A stretch of 64,000 bases of DNA from Neobacillus niacini (GTDB lineage Bacteria; Bacillota; Bacilli; Bacillales; Cytobacillaceae), in contig NZ_JAMBOB010000014.1 in the NCBI RefSeq assembly GCF_023715415.1, positions 17,705 through 81,704 on the forward strand, in the 5' to 3' direction. Below the pieces are notes generated by a model that ran no database searches, had not been told where the DNA came from, and saw only the letters and a program-made list of their open reading frames with translations. Numbering within the stretch: position 1 is the first letter of the stretch; every line of letters starts with the position of its first letter. Positions 32,622 to 42,165 of the stretch are shown in pieces. Position numbers and translations under genes: made by a program.

Positions 32622-33350
32622 ATGTCTGTGTCATTGGCTTTAATTCCAATCGCCCTCACCCTTCGCGCCGTAATGGGTAAGGACCAATTCCATAACTGGG
32701 TGGATTCCATGCAAGTAAAGGTGGAGACAAGTTTTGAAAATGAACAGGATCTACTACAGACTCTTCAAAGTGCTGGGTATGATGCGCAAGAATTTGGTGG
32801 ATCGATTAAGACCCATTTGAACGGGGAAAATCAATTTTTCTTTTGGGAACGTATCGATGGCAAATGGCATGCTATTTTTGAAAAAGGGAATTCAGAAAAA
32901 GACATCCAGCAATTTATGCAAGACCTGGAACATCATTCACAACGAAAAATCTTTACTGGTGAATATACCCCAACTGTGCTTGAAAAAGAACCTGCACATG
33001 TTTTCCCTACCAATTTCCGAGATGGAAACATTTTAACTCGGACGTTAAAAGAATTCGGTGTCAACACCATTCAAGGGAATAATGGTGATATTTCCTGTAC
33101 CGTACAAGGAACTCATTTAACGTTTCGACAGAATGGAGAATCTCCTTTTTCGGTTGAAATTAAGAATGCACCAAGTTTGCAGGATATTTATATGTATATC
33201 TCTGATGTAGATGATGAATATAAGCGATGTGTACAGGCATTGGTATACGAAAAACTAAAACAAAGAGCGGCAGAGAAGAATTTAAGTGTTGAGTCGGAAG
33301 AAGTGCTAGAAGATAACTCGATTGTCATTACGTTAAATATCCAGGGCTAA
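32622..33350 (+). CDS. DUF1257-like (Ycf35-type) protein, probable tandem fold
   Basis: 242 residues. Two halves look alike. The first is 'FENEQDLLQTLQSAGYDAQE', 'NQFFFWERIDGKWHAIFEKG'. The second is 'DGNILTRTLKEFGVNTIQGN', 'THLTFRQNGE', ending 'VQALVYEKLKQRAAEKNLSV' and 'ESEEVLEDNSIVITLNIQG'. This pattern (L..L...G, short strands, then Y..K...K....V..E...DnsI.I.L) matches DUF1257. Role unknown. It starts one base after DUF2997 ends, so expression is coupled. Confidence 0.6.
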   Translation: MSVSLALIPIALTLRAVMGKDQFHNWVDSMQVKVETSFENEQDLLQTLQSAGYDAQEFGGSIKTHLNGENQFFFWERIDGKWHAIFEKGNSEKDIQQFMQDLEHHSQRKIFTGEYTPTVLEKEPAHVFPTNFRDGNILTRTLKEFGVNTIQGNNGDISCTVQGTHLTFRQNGESPFSVEIKNAPSLQDIYMYISDVDDEYKRCVQALVYEKLKQRAAEKNLSVESEEVLEDNSIVITLNIQG

Positions 33351-33451
33351 ACGTAGCCTTTCTTTTACGATAAAAGGGTTAGTCCGATTTCACCTCTGTT
33401 GTGCAAGGGATGAATCATAGAGTGAGAGATTTTTATGGGAGGACACATAGT

Positions 33452-34204
33452 ATGACAACAAAACCGAAGGGGAAGTTCTGGAGGGCTAGGAAATCTTGGT
33501 GGATTTTATTAACCTTTACGATTGTTTTTAACTGGCTTGCATTTTTCATTATCGGCTTTAAAGTAAAACATAAAAAATGGAAAATGTATGGAGCTCTTTA
33601 TTCCATTCCTTTTATCCTCACCATGGCATTCGGAGACCGTTACGAAACAACTGAATGGCAATGGGATTTAATTGGTTTTTCTCTGGTAGGGGGATGGATC
33701 GCTTCCATGATTCATGCCTTCCGTATTCGTAAAGAGTACTTGTATCGATTAGAAGCAATTGAATTAAGAGAACCTTATGAGGATTATAAATTACGAGGTC
33801 AAATTCAAGCAGAATATGGAGTAAAGTTCAACCGCACTCCACTAGAGCAGCCGCCTACTCCACAGCCCTCATATGTGGAGCAGCCAAAGCCAGTCTTGCA
33901 GAAAGTTCCAACACAGCCTGCTAATAATCTTCCACCTACTCAGCCAGAGCCGCCTAAAACGGAACCTATTGATCTGAATAAGGCTTCAGAGTTCGAACTT
34001 GCAGGGTTGCCCGGTGTGGGTCCTATCTTAGCAAAAAAGGCAATCATGGAACGTGAAAGAATCGGAGGCTTCCAATCATTGGAGGACTTCTCACAGCTGT
34101 TGAATCTAAAACCGCATCACGTTGAAAAGATACGCCCACTTGTGGTAGTGGGACCGCCACAAGTTGCTGCACAAAAACGATCTGGACGGATGGTTGATTT
34201 TTAA
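33452..34204 (+). CDS. Membrane protein with C-terminal helix-hairpin-helix domain
   Basis: 250 residues. I chose the ATG at 33452 because GGGAGGA lies nine bases upstream; earlier in-frame starts lack this. Three hydrophobic segments lie at about 15-40, 50-65 and 75-95 ('SWWILLTFTIVFNWLAFFII', 'WDLIGFSLVGGWIASMIHAF'). A Pro-rich linker runs over residues 125-175. The ComEA-type HhH is 'DLNKASEFELAGLPGVGPIL', 'AKKAIMERERIGGFQSLEDF'. HhH domains bind DNA backbone, so the protein may tether DNA to the membrane. The tail SGRMVDF resembles that of the AAA protein. Confidence 0.75.
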   Translation: MTTKPKGKFWRARKSWWILLTFTIVFNWLAFFIIGFKVKHKKWKMYGALYSIPFILTMAFGDRYETTEWQWDLIGFSLVGGWIASMIHAFRIRKEYLYRLEAIELREPYEDYKLRGQIQAEYGVKFNRTPLEQPPTPQPSYVEQPKPVLQKVPTQPANNLPPTQPEPPKTEPIDLNKASEFELAGLPGVGPILAKKAIMERERIGGFQSLEDFSQLLNLKPHHVEKIRPLVVVGPPQVAAQKRSGRMVDF

Positions 34205-34803
34205 TGAAGCTACGCATTCACCAATTTATCCCCTTCACCCGTGTGGAAGGTCCCGGCGAAAGAGCCTGTCTTCAAGTTCAAGGCTGCCCGATTCGTTGCT
34301 CTGGTTGTGCAGTCCCTTTCACATGGTCCACAAAGGGTGGGTACGATGTAACCGTCAAAGAACTCGCTCAAAAGATTCTAGATGGCCCAAAGGTAGAGGG
34401 GATAACCTTTTTAGGTGGCGAACCTTTTGAACAAGCAGCAGCACTTTCACAATTGGGTGCCACTTTGAAGGAAGCGGGGTTATCGGTCATGACCTTTTCT
34501 GGGTACCTGCTCGAAGATATTAAGCAGGGTAATCGAAAGGATTGGAATGATCTATTACAAGTAACAGACCTTTTAATTGATGGCCCTTTTGTAAAAGAAA
34601 AACGTGACCTCAGCCGGCCATGGGTCGGGTCAGTCAATCAAAGATATCATTTTCTAACTGACCGCTATGCTTATTTAAAGGATGAGTTAACGAACACTCC
34701 GAACCGGATGGAAATCACGTTAAAACCAGATGGACGTGTCTTTGCGAACGGGATGGCGACCATTGAGGATTTAGAAGGGTTATTTAATGAACTAATAAAA
34801 TAG
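34204..34803 (+). CDS. NrdG-like radical SAM activase family protein
   Basis: 199 residues. The start ATG overlaps the preceding stop by one base. The 4Fe-4S motif is CxxxCxxC in 'VQGCPIRCSGCAVPFTW'. The SAM-binding 'GITFLGGEPFEQAAALSQLG' and 'SVMTFSGYLLEDI' follow, as in anaerobic ribonucleotide reductase activases and pyruvate formate-lyase activases. No nrdD or pflB is adjacent, so the glycyl-radical partner, if there is one, is elsewhere. Alternatively it may modify a cassette component. It ends the operon and an intrinsic terminator follows. Confidence 0.85.
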   Translation: MKLRIHQFIPFTRVEGPGERACLQVQGCPIRCSGCAVPFTWSTKGGYDVTVKELAQKILDGPKVEGITFLGGEPFEQAAALSQLGATLKEAGLSVMTFSGYLLEDIKQGNRKDWNDLLQVTDLLIDGPFVKEKRDLSRPWVGSVNQRYHFLTDRYAYLKDELTNTPNRMEITLKPDGRVFANGMATIEDLEGLFNELIK

Positions 34804-34837
34804 ATTTAGAACCGCGGACCTCGGATAGTCTGCGTCA

Positions 34838-34875
34838 AAATGCCGGGATAAAGGTTTTTCCTCGGCATTTTTTTA
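34838..34875 (+). terminator. Terminator of the AAA/DUF2997/DUF1257 cassette
   Basis: AAAATGCCG...CGGCATTTTTTT with a loop of about 16 bases, ending in seven T. Confidence 0.8.
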
Positions 34876-34990
34876 ATTCCAGCTCTACTGCATTGACTCA
34901 AATTCCTCTCATACCATCGTTTCGGGCACTCCAGGGCCTCTGCATTAAAATATGAATCTGTTAATTGTTGATTTTCCTATATATAAGGAA

Positions 34991-35022
34991 ACGAATAAGC
35001 GAAAATACTCCGCTTATTTTCC
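34991..35022. repeat. AATAAGCGGA palindrome (dispersed family)
   Basis: AATAAGCGAAAATACTCCGC then TTATT: the same inverted design as the copies at 476-503 and 46608-46800. The remainder of the 34804-35087 gap holds only two terminators. Confidence 0.5.
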
Positions 35023-35044
35023 GAACCAAACCGAAACACCCCAC

Positions 35045-35084
35045 ACACAAAAAAAATAGCTGTCGAGATTTCCTCGACAGCTAA
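35045..35084 (-). terminator. Terminator of the T7SS-linked operon
   Basis: AGCTGTCGAG, ATTTC, CTCGACAGCT, with TTTTTTTTTG after the stem on the minus strand. It lies just downstream of the zinc-ribbon gene. Confidence 0.85.
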
Positions 35085-35087
35085 AGG

Positions 35088-35345
35088 TTAACCCTTTAAT
35101 CTTTGTGCCTGACAGCTAGGGCATGCACTTTGACTTGAATCATATTGTTTCCCACAGTTACGACAGAATACCACTCCAGATACTTTTGCATGCTTTTGTT
35201 CTTTTGAAGCCGCAACTTGTGTGGAGGCCTCGACTACATTTGATTTTTTCTTCTTTACCATAACAATCACTAAAACCATTGTAATCAGGTTAACAACGAA
35301 ACTAGCAATGGTTAGCCAATTCCATAGGGTAAGATTTTCAAACAT
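35088..35345 (-). CDS. Small membrane zinc-ribbon protein
   Basis: 85 residues: an N-terminal membrane helix ('LTIASFVVNLITMVLVIVMV'), a Lys-rich linker, then a zinc ribbon with CxxC pairs in 'FCRNCGKQYDSSQSACPSCQ'. The N-terminus is probably outside or in the membrane, with the ribbon cytoplasmic. It starts six bases after the surface-protein gene (GGGAGGTTAACAAGG upstream) and ends the T7SS array. Function unknown. Confidence 0.75.
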   Translation of the reverse strand: MFENLTLWNWLTIASFVVNLITMVLVIVMVKKKKSNVVEASTQVAASKEQKHAKVSGVVFCRNCGKQYDSSQSACPSCQAQRLKG

Positions 35346-35350
35346 CCTTG

Positions 35351-38300
35351 TTAACCTCCCATTACTTCATTTTCAGGTTCTCGGTTGTGATTCTTTTGTC
35401 TGCGTAAAATAACCAATGCGGAAATGGCCAAACCTAAACCACCTACCCCGCCAAGTGAGCCCGCAAACAATGGCTTATTGTTATACCAGCGGACAAATGG
35501 GTTCGTCGATACAAGCAATTCTCTCACTTCTTTCGATAGTTCATTGCCAGCTGCATCGACTGCTGTAATTTTAACATTCTGCAAGTCGTTCGAGCTTCCA
35601 ATCGCAAATGTGAAGTTCTCTCCATCTGCATGGTGCTCCACTCGTTTACCATTTAAATAAATAGCAGCATCGTTCAGAACAAGATTGTCCTTAATGGTGA
35701 CAGAGACCACTTTTTCCTCAACTGGATATTGTTGACCGTTCTCTAAATCAATTGGAACAATAACAGGAGCAGTCTTGTCGATACCAAATGTAACTTCCGC
35801 TTTTTTGACTTCATCAATGTTTTCATTAATGTTACCAGCTGCATCCTCTGAGTAAATCGCAACGGTGTATTTACCATCGGCAGCAAATAAATCTTTCTTC
35901 ACCACATACTTGTATTGACTCCAAGTACCTTCACCACCGGTTTCGGATACGGAGTAATCTGTTCCTGCAACCAAATCATGAGGTGTACCATTTTTCGTCA
36001 TCTTTACCTTAATGGACTCTTTCTTCAAGCTATCAACATTTGTTTCTGTCAAGATTACGTCTTGTTCCTTCTTCACATACTTACCTTCAATCGCCTTCAA
36101 ACTTTCATCAAAGGTATAAACAGAACCAAAACGGTTCACAGAGAACATGATTGTTTGCGTCGATACATTTCCTGCAAAGTCAGTAAGTGTGGCTGTTAAG
36201 GTATAAAGATCATCATTCTCTTTGACTTTTTCAAAGTTATTGAACGTATAAACTTGACCGTTTGCAGCATCTGCAAAGCTTCCGGCTAATGCGACATTCC
36301 CTTTATTCGAACCTTTTAGATTAATCGAAACTCCACTCTTATTAAAATTTGTATCAGAATAAGAGATGACGGGAGCAACATCGCCATTATTAGCAGACTT
36401 GTCTGCAACACCTGTGATGGCAAGCTTCGGCACTGTTTGGTCGACGATGAATTGATCCATAGAATAATCCGCAGCCACATTTCCTGCCATATCACTATAA
36501 GCAATATCAAAGCTATATGCCCCATCAGCAGCATAAGAGATCGTAGCTGTGTGAACATCTCCATTTGTAGACCAGCCGCTAATTTTCGGGAATGCAATTG
36601 GATTGCCTCCGTCTGTTGCGGTGCCTGTCACCTGAATTCGACCCGTTTCAAAGTTATGCTCTCGAATTGAAATCGTTGCAGTTCTGGCATTTTTATAATA
36701 GTGTCCGTTTGCTGCTGAATTGTTGTTGTATGCTACGTTAATGACAGGTATGGTTTTATCGATTGTAAACTTATGCTGGGCGAATGGTGCTGCCTTATTT
36801 CCTGCCATATCACTGTACGCAAGATCAAAGGTGTAATCTCCATCTGCACTGTATTTCACGGTTGCAGTATGAGTGGTTTTGTCTGGGTCTTGAGCATTTG
36901 CTTTTGTTGACCAGCCCACAACTTCAGGGATACCACCATCTGTATTCGTAATACGATGGACCACATCTTTTGCATCAAAGTTACGCTCGGTAACCACAAT
37001 CGTTGCGATACGATCTGCCTTGAAGTAATCAGCATTCTGCGCATCGGCACTGTTGTTATTGTACATAACTTCCATTGTCGGAGCAGTCTTGTCGATGCTG
37101 AAATCAATAAACTCTTCCGACGTGTTACCTGCTTGGTCCGTGATTTTCACTTTGACCACAATACCATTACTATTATTCGTTACAGGCAGGGTTTTGGTCA
37201 TTTCAGTGACTAAATTCTTATCTGTCTTCTCTTTATTCCAGCCTTCAAGACTCCCAGCAAGTTGGCCGTCTTTATTGATTTCAACCTTGCCAGTTTTATT
37301 ATGAGCCGTATCATAAGGAGCCACAACGGACCATTCCACACTTGCCAGACCTGAATACGTATCGGTTACCCTTACCTTCACATCTACATTTTTGTTATAA
37401 AAATCTTTATTTTCCTGATCCTTTAAGGTTGTTTTTTCTGCTGGTTCAATCTTGATAGCAGATGTATCCTCGTGTTTTTTCTCATTTTCAATAACCGTAC
37501 CTTTTGGTGTAACAAACTCGCTGCTGTTGGTAACGTGGTCTGTCGCTTTGGCAAAAATCTGACCTTTAAAAGATGCCGGAATCGTAAATGTCACTTCATC
37601 ATTCGTTGAAATACCTGCAATACTTCCAATACCACTCTGCTCTATTTCAGATAGTGAACCATTTGACTGTAATGCATAGTATTTACCATTCTCGTAATCT
37701 TGCAAATAAATAATCATGGATTTAACGCCACTCGCTGCCATGCCACTTTCTGCTTTATCTTCTGCTGTTACGGTAACTTGCGTTGTTTTTTTGAAAAACA
37801 AACCATATTCCGTTAACTCCACACTATGGAATGGAGACTTTTGTTCCTCCGTATTTTCATCTACGGCACTAAAATGGAACTGCGTGATTTCCGGAAGTTT
37901 TTTATCGATATAAATCGTTTTTGTTACTTTGGTTGGATCTTCACTATTTTCAAGATTCTCTAGCAGATTTCCGGCATTATCACTTGCCTCTACAGAGATA
38001 TCGTATGATCCATCTTCATTAATTTGTACGTCTGTTGTATGAACAGGATCTAACGCCTTCGTCGGTACTAACTCACTGTCATACTTATATTCTTTTTCAA
38101 CACCGTTCACCTTAACTTTGGCATCCTTAATACCAGATACGATATCTGAATTGGTATCTTGGACGTTAACTTCAAAGGTTACATCATTGCTGTAAAAGAC
38201 TTTACCAGAGGTCTCCTCCACATATGGAGTTACGCCCTTATCGTGGGTTATCTGAATATCAGCAGTAGGAGGTGTTTTTTCAATCATCACTTCGTCATTG

Positions 38301-41300
38301 CCCTCTGCTTCGATATTGGAATTTCCTGCGTTAACCCGATAGATTTTTTGATTGTTGACATGGTCTGTGACGACTACATCAAACGTTCCTTTAAAGCTTT
38401 CAACATCAAGAGTAAATGTAGCTTGTGCATTCATGCCATCTCTTTTGATGTCTGCTTCTAATTTAGTTACTTCCTGGTCCTTTGATGATGTAGCATTGAC
38501 ATATAAATCTTTGACGCCAGAAATATCATCTTGTACCTGAACAGTAATCTCCATTCTTTCATTGAAGAAAGTACCAAATGTGAGGAAATTGATTGCTTTT
38601 GCAATCTCGCTATCATACGTAGGATCAAAGGTAATCGGTTCACTTCCATTTAGCTTTGGCTCCTCGGTATCCAAATAAATCGTTTTTCCCACTGCGGCAG
38701 TATTGCCCGCATTATCCTTCACATTGGCATACACATGGTAAGAGCCATCTTTCCCAATGTCTATTCCCGCTTTGTTTAAGTCCTGTGTGGTGAAGGTATA
38801 AGGAACCTCATGGGTTTCTTTATCACGATAATCATCATTTTTGTAGTTCTTATCACCATTCGAATCAATCGTAACGGTACGAACACCCGATTGCTGATCA
38901 CCCACAGCGACATCAAATGTAACATCACCGCTGTAAATTTCTTTACCAGACTCCTCTACATATCTTGTTACTTTGCTTTCATCGTGTTTCACCGTAATGT
39001 TTGCATCTGGAGCAATGGTTTCGATCATCACTTTTCCATTTTCCGCAACCATATTGGAGTTCAAATTCGTGATTGGAATAGAGGTTAGACGATGAACATT
39101 GTCAATCACTTCTACGGTAAGAGTACCTGCAAAATCTTCTTCAAGAGTAAATGTTGCCTCTGCCTTTCCTTCCCCTCTATCGAAGTCCTGTATCCAAGCC
39201 TTCGTTTCCTTGCCATTCGCCGAATTCGCTTTTAAAATAATGCTTTGAATCCCGGAATCAGCATCTTTCGCCTTAACAGTAACCTCTATCTCCTCGTTAA
39301 AGAAAGTTCCAAAAGTAAGGAAGTTAATGGCCTTCGCATAGAAACCATTATTCTTCGCCGTTAATGTAACGGCTTCTTTTTCACCATCTAGTTCTGGAGC
39401 AGTTTTATCAATGTTGATAGCTACTTGCTTAACTCTTGATTCATTCCCCGCTTTATCAACACTCCAAATGCTGTAAACACCTTGGTACTTCTCATCCTCC
39501 GTTTGGAATTTAAATTGATTTGTTTCAGCATCAAAATCTGCCTCTTTACGGTTTTCTTGCGCGTACTCACCCTTACTATAGTAAACCTTATCAATAGCAG
39601 TCGAGTAAGGAACGCTAAATCTGCCAATACTCTCTTCACTATTATCGATTGTACCGGAAACTGTAACAGCACCGCTAAACCAGAGAGAATCTCCAACTCT
39701 TTCTTTATCCTTACCGGTTAGCTGCAGTTCCTCATTTACTTCAGGTGCTTGCTTATCCATTACTAGATATAAGTTTCCAGGCAATATAACCCACTGCTCA
39801 TTTTTCGAATAAAACAGTTCCTTTGTTTTAACGTTCAAGTAACTGATTTCAATCGATTGATTAAAGTTATACTCAGATACCCATCCATAGTTAATTCTTA
39901 ACCGATTATATGGGTCTACAGGTACTAATTTTAAGTTGGCATTTTTTGAATAAATGTACAAGTTTTCACTTTCGCTTCCATTTGTACGTTCCTTTTCAAT
40001 TAAAGATCCCGTAGTAGGGATAACTTCCATATATTGTCCCCATTGTCCATCAGAGAACGGGATGAGTTCAAATGAAACTTGTACAGTTGTATCTTTTGTA
40101 ATGTTTTTTAGAATGTAGGTAAAGGTCCCATCTTCATTTTCAATAAAGTCCTCAGAATCAAGTGGAATACTTGAATTCGCTACAAGTATTTCCTTCACTC
40201 GGTAGGATTCATCAGGTGTGATCGTAATAGCAGCTTGACCGCCATGTTCAATCTCAGTATCTACGGATGAAACACTGCCATGTTCAACATAGTCACCATT
40301 GTCGTCTTTTTCCTTTGTGACAGAGGTCGTAACTTCATGCGTATTAATCGCAAATGTTACGGTAACCTCCATATTTCCCTTCACATTTGTGATGGTGTAG
40401 GGAAATTCTTGCGTGCTTTCTTTCACATATTCCGGGATATCTACTTCGATTGTATCTTTTTTATTTCCTGTGTTAATGGTAATGGTATCAACATGGTAAT
40501 TAGGATTGGGAATCGCTTTAAAAGAAGCGTCTTTGCCATGTTTTACTTCTACCTTGCCGCCATCTGAAGTATAAATGGTTCCAAACTCATTTGTCTTAAA
40601 CGTAATACTATACGTGTTCGGTTCAAACTCCACATCAACTCGTTGATTTTCTGTCACAGTAGAGATAGAAAAAGTATGATCCTTTGTTGAATTTGTAACC
40701 TCTGTCGGCAGGGGAAGTTCTGTTACTTCACTACCTTTTGTAATTTTAATACTCTTAATATGATTACCAGCACTCGGAACGGCCGTATAAGATACATCTG
40801 ATCCATGTGTGACAGCATCAGTCGTTAATGGAAAAGTATCCTTTTTAACAATCCCCTCGGCCGCAGCATAGTTAAATTCAATCTCATAGGTTTTCAAGAC
40901 AAATTCTACTACAATCGTTGTTTCTTCAGAAATAGCAGGAAGTTTTGTAGTGTAACCTAGCTTTTCCTTCCCAGAAACTTCTACTGCATCGTTATGACCC
41001 ATTTTCACAGACTTAATTTCGGAATTTGAATCCGGAGTAATGGTTAACTCAACTTCTGTGCCTTCTAAAACAGGAACGGGACTTGTGGTATATTCTGTTC
41101 CGTCCATTACCACTTTACCGGAGCCTGTTCCGATAGGTTCAACACTTACATTATAGGTAACTGGCTCAGGATCTTGAATTGGTCCAGGTTCTTGAATGGG
41201 CCCAGGTTCTTGAATTGGCTCAGGTTCTGTTTCTTCAGCAGCCAAGCCATCACTATTTTGGGTTACTTCTTCTGTAACCTCTAGTGGTTCTTCCCCATTT

Positions 41301-41410
41301 TCTGCATATACCGGCAGGCTGGTTCCCATTGGTATTTGATTGGTTACGAGCAAGATGGCAAGTATCATAGCCAGAATGCGCTTGACCTTTGATGCCTTTC
41401 TTTTAAGCAT
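35351..41410 (-). CDS. Giant Ig-repeat surface protein, 2019 residues
   Basis: The signal peptide covers residues 1-37 ('ILAMILAILLVTNQIPMG'), with cleavage probably after 'LPVYA'. A Pro/Glu-rich stretch repeats EPGPIQ at about 65-85. Four 'bacterial repeat' modules follow ('VEFEPNTYSITFKTNEFGTI', 'VEVKHGKDASFKAIPNPNYH'). Many Ig-like domains come next; 'AKAINFLTFGTFFNE' occurs twice and 'DIAYSDMAGNVAA'-type units occur in tandem. The end is a membrane helix ('AGSLGGVGGLGLAISALVIL') and a short basic tail, without LPxTG. It is an extracellular, membrane-anchored stalk or adhesin. Its place at the end of the kinase/T7SS array suggests it acts at the cell surface with that system. Confidence 0.85.
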   Translation of the reverse strand: MLKRKASKVKRILAMILAILLVTNQIPMGTSLPVYAENGEEPLEVTEEVTQNSDGLAAEETEPEPIQEPGPIQEPGPIQDPEPVTYNVSVEPIGTGSGKVVMDGTEYTTSPVPVLEGTEVELTITPDSNSEIKSVKMGHNDAVEVSGKEKLGYTTKLPAISEETTIVVEFVLKTYEIEFNYAAAEGIVKKDTFPLTTDAVTHGSDVSYTAVPSAGNHIKSIKITKGSEVTELPLPTEVTNSTKDHTFSISTVTENQRVDVEFEPNTYSITFKTNEFGTIYTSDGGKVEVKHGKDASFKAIPNPNYHVDTITINTGNKKDTIEVDIPEYVKESTQEFPYTITNVKGNMEVTVTFAINTHEVTTSVTKEKDDNGDYVEHGSVSSVDTEIEHGGQAAITITPDESYRVKEILVANSSIPLDSEDFIENEDGTFTYILKNITKDTTVQVSFELIPFSDGQWGQYMEVIPTTGSLIEKERTNGSESENLYIYSKNANLKLVPVDPYNRLRINYGWVSEYNFNQSIEISYLNVKTKELFYSKNEQWVILPGNLYLVMDKQAPEVNEELQLTGKDKERVGDSLWFSGAVTVSGTIDNSEESIGRFSVPYSTAIDKVYYSKGEYAQENRKEADFDAETNQFKFQTEDEKYQGVYSIWSVDKAGNESRVKQVAINIDKTAPELDGEKEAVTLTAKNNGFYAKAINFLTFGTFFNEEIEVTVKAKDADSGIQSIILKANSANGKETKAWIQDFDRGEGKAEATFTLEEDFAGTLTVEVIDNVHRLTSIPITNLNSNMVAENGKVMIETIAPDANITVKHDESKVTRYVEESGKEIYSGDVTFDVAVGDQQSGVRTVTIDSNGDKNYKNDDYRDKETHEVPYTFTTQDLNKAGIDIGKDGSYHVYANVKDNAGNTAAVGKTIYLDTEEPKLNGSEPITFDPTYDSEIAKAINFLTFGTFFNERMEITVQVQDDISGVKDLYVNATSSKDQEVTKLEADIKRDGMNAQATFTLDVESFKGTFDVVVTDHVNNQKIYRVNAGNSNIEAEGNDEVMIEKTPPTADIQITHDKGVTPYVEETSGKVFYSNDVTFEVNVQDTNSDIVSGIKDAKVKVNGVEKEYKYDSELVPTKALDPVHTTDVQINEDGSYDISVEASDNAGNLLENLENSEDPTKVTKTIYIDKKLPEITQFHFSAVDENTEEQKSPFHSVELTEYGLFFKKTTQVTVTAEDKAESGMAASGVKSMIIYLQDYENGKYYALQSNGSLSEIEQSGIGSIAGISTNDEVTFTIPASFKGQIFAKATDHVTNSSEFVTPKGTVIENEKKHEDTSAIKIEPAEKTTLKDQENKDFYNKNVDVKVRVTDTYSGLASVEWSVVAPYDTAHNKTGKVEINKDGQLAGSLEGWNKEKTDKNLVTEMTKTLPVTNNSNGIVVKVKITDQAGNTSEEFIDFSIDKTAPTMEVMYNNNSADAQNADYFKADRIATIVVTERNFDAKDVVHRITNTDGGIPEVVGWSTKANAQDPDKTTHTATVKYSADGDYTFDLAYSDMAGNKAAPFAQHKFTIDKTIPVINVAYNNNSAANGHYYKNARTATISIREHNFETGRIQVTGTATDGGNPIAFPKISGWSTNGDVHTATISYAADGAYSFDIAYSDMAGNVAADYSMDQFIVDQTVPKLAITGVADKSANNGDVAPVISYSDTNFNKSGVSINLKGSNKGNVALAGSFADAANGQVYTFNNFEKVKENDDLYTLTATLTDFAGNVSTQTIMFSVNRFGSVYTFDESLKAIEGKYVKKEQDVILTETNVDSLKKESIKVKMTKNGTPHDLVAGTDYSVSETGGEGTWSQYKYVVKKDLFAADGKYTVAIYSEDAAGNINENIDEVKKAEVTFGIDKTAPVIVPIDLENGQQYPVEEKVVSVTIKDNLVLNDAAIYLNGKRVEHHADGENFTFAIGSSNDLQNVKITAVDAAGNELSKEVRELLVSTNPFVRWYNNKPLFAGSLGGVGGLGLAISALVILRRQKNHNREPENEVMGG

Positions 41411-41458
41411 TTGTTTCTCTCTCCTTAATGAATGAAAATCATGTAGTTTGTGAAAATC

Positions 41459-42151
41459 TTAAATGACTTCATTTGAATGAGTGATTTTTATATCCTTCAC
41501 AATCTTAAATTCAACCGCAAGCGGCACAGTAACATTCTCATAATCTACTTCCCCAGTGGCATTTAAAACCGTGGTTCCACTATCCTCTGCCAAAACTACC
41601 GTACCTTCATACAGTACCTCTGTTTCATTCATCAAAATTTCGGTACCTTGTTCAAGTACTTCTGTTTCATTCATCAGCAGTACTTCTGTACCATCACCAT
41701 ACATTTCTTCAACCTGTAACATTTGAGAGTCCTGAATCAGAACAGTCGTAGCCTCATTCATCATTGCCAGGCTTCCCTGTTTGACCTCTGTTGGCAGGCT
41801 TTCCAGCACAGTCGGACGAGAGGTTTGCGCCGTAATTCCTTTATTCTCTAACCCCTCAGAAAGTGCAGATGGTGTCCTTCCGGTCCTGCCTGTTCTGCCG
41901 AATCGGGTACTAACCGGGGCGGTTAGGGTACCTCTTTCCACATTAAATGTGCTAGGCCTATGTTGCTTATTACCGGTAAGTTTGTTCTTTTCTCGAATTT
42001 CCTGTATCTGTCTCGCGGCCGTTTTACCATTCAAATCACCAATAATCGCGGGAATGTTCATTTTAAAAAACATAAAAACAACCACGATCAACAAGATACC
42101 ACTAAGGGAATATCCGACAATAGAAATGAGGTTCCACGTTGATGCATCCAT
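41459..42151 (-). CDS. Membrane protein with repeated TEVL/TTVL motifs
   Basis: 230 residues from the ATG at 42151 (GGGGG upstream). One membrane helix at about 8-30 ('LISIVGYSLSGILLIVVVFM'). A basic Arg/Thr segment 'FGRTGRTGRTPSALSEGL' follows, then short Thr motifs: TTVL, GTEVLL, ETEVL, GTEIL, ETEVL, GTVVL, TTVL. FHA domains bind phosphothreonine and read the +3 residue, often hydrophobic, so these Thr-x-x-Leu/Ile motifs are natural kinase/FHA targets. Kinase, phosphatase and FHA proteins are encoded next to it. It may be a phospho-scaffold. I do not recognise a family. Confidence 0.7.
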   Translation of the reverse strand: MDASTWNLISIVGYSLSGILLIVVVFMFFKMNIPAIIGDLNGKTAARQIQEIREKNKLTGNKQHRPSTFNVERGTLTAPVSTRFGRTGRTGRTPSALSEGLENKGITAQTSRPTVLESLPTEVKQGSLAMMNEATTVLIQDSQMLQVEEMYGDGTEVLLMNETEVLEQGTEILMNETEVLYEGTVVLAEDSGTTVLNATGEVDYENVTVPLAVEFKIVKDIKITHSNEVI

Positions 42152-42165
42152 TGTAATTCCCCCTG

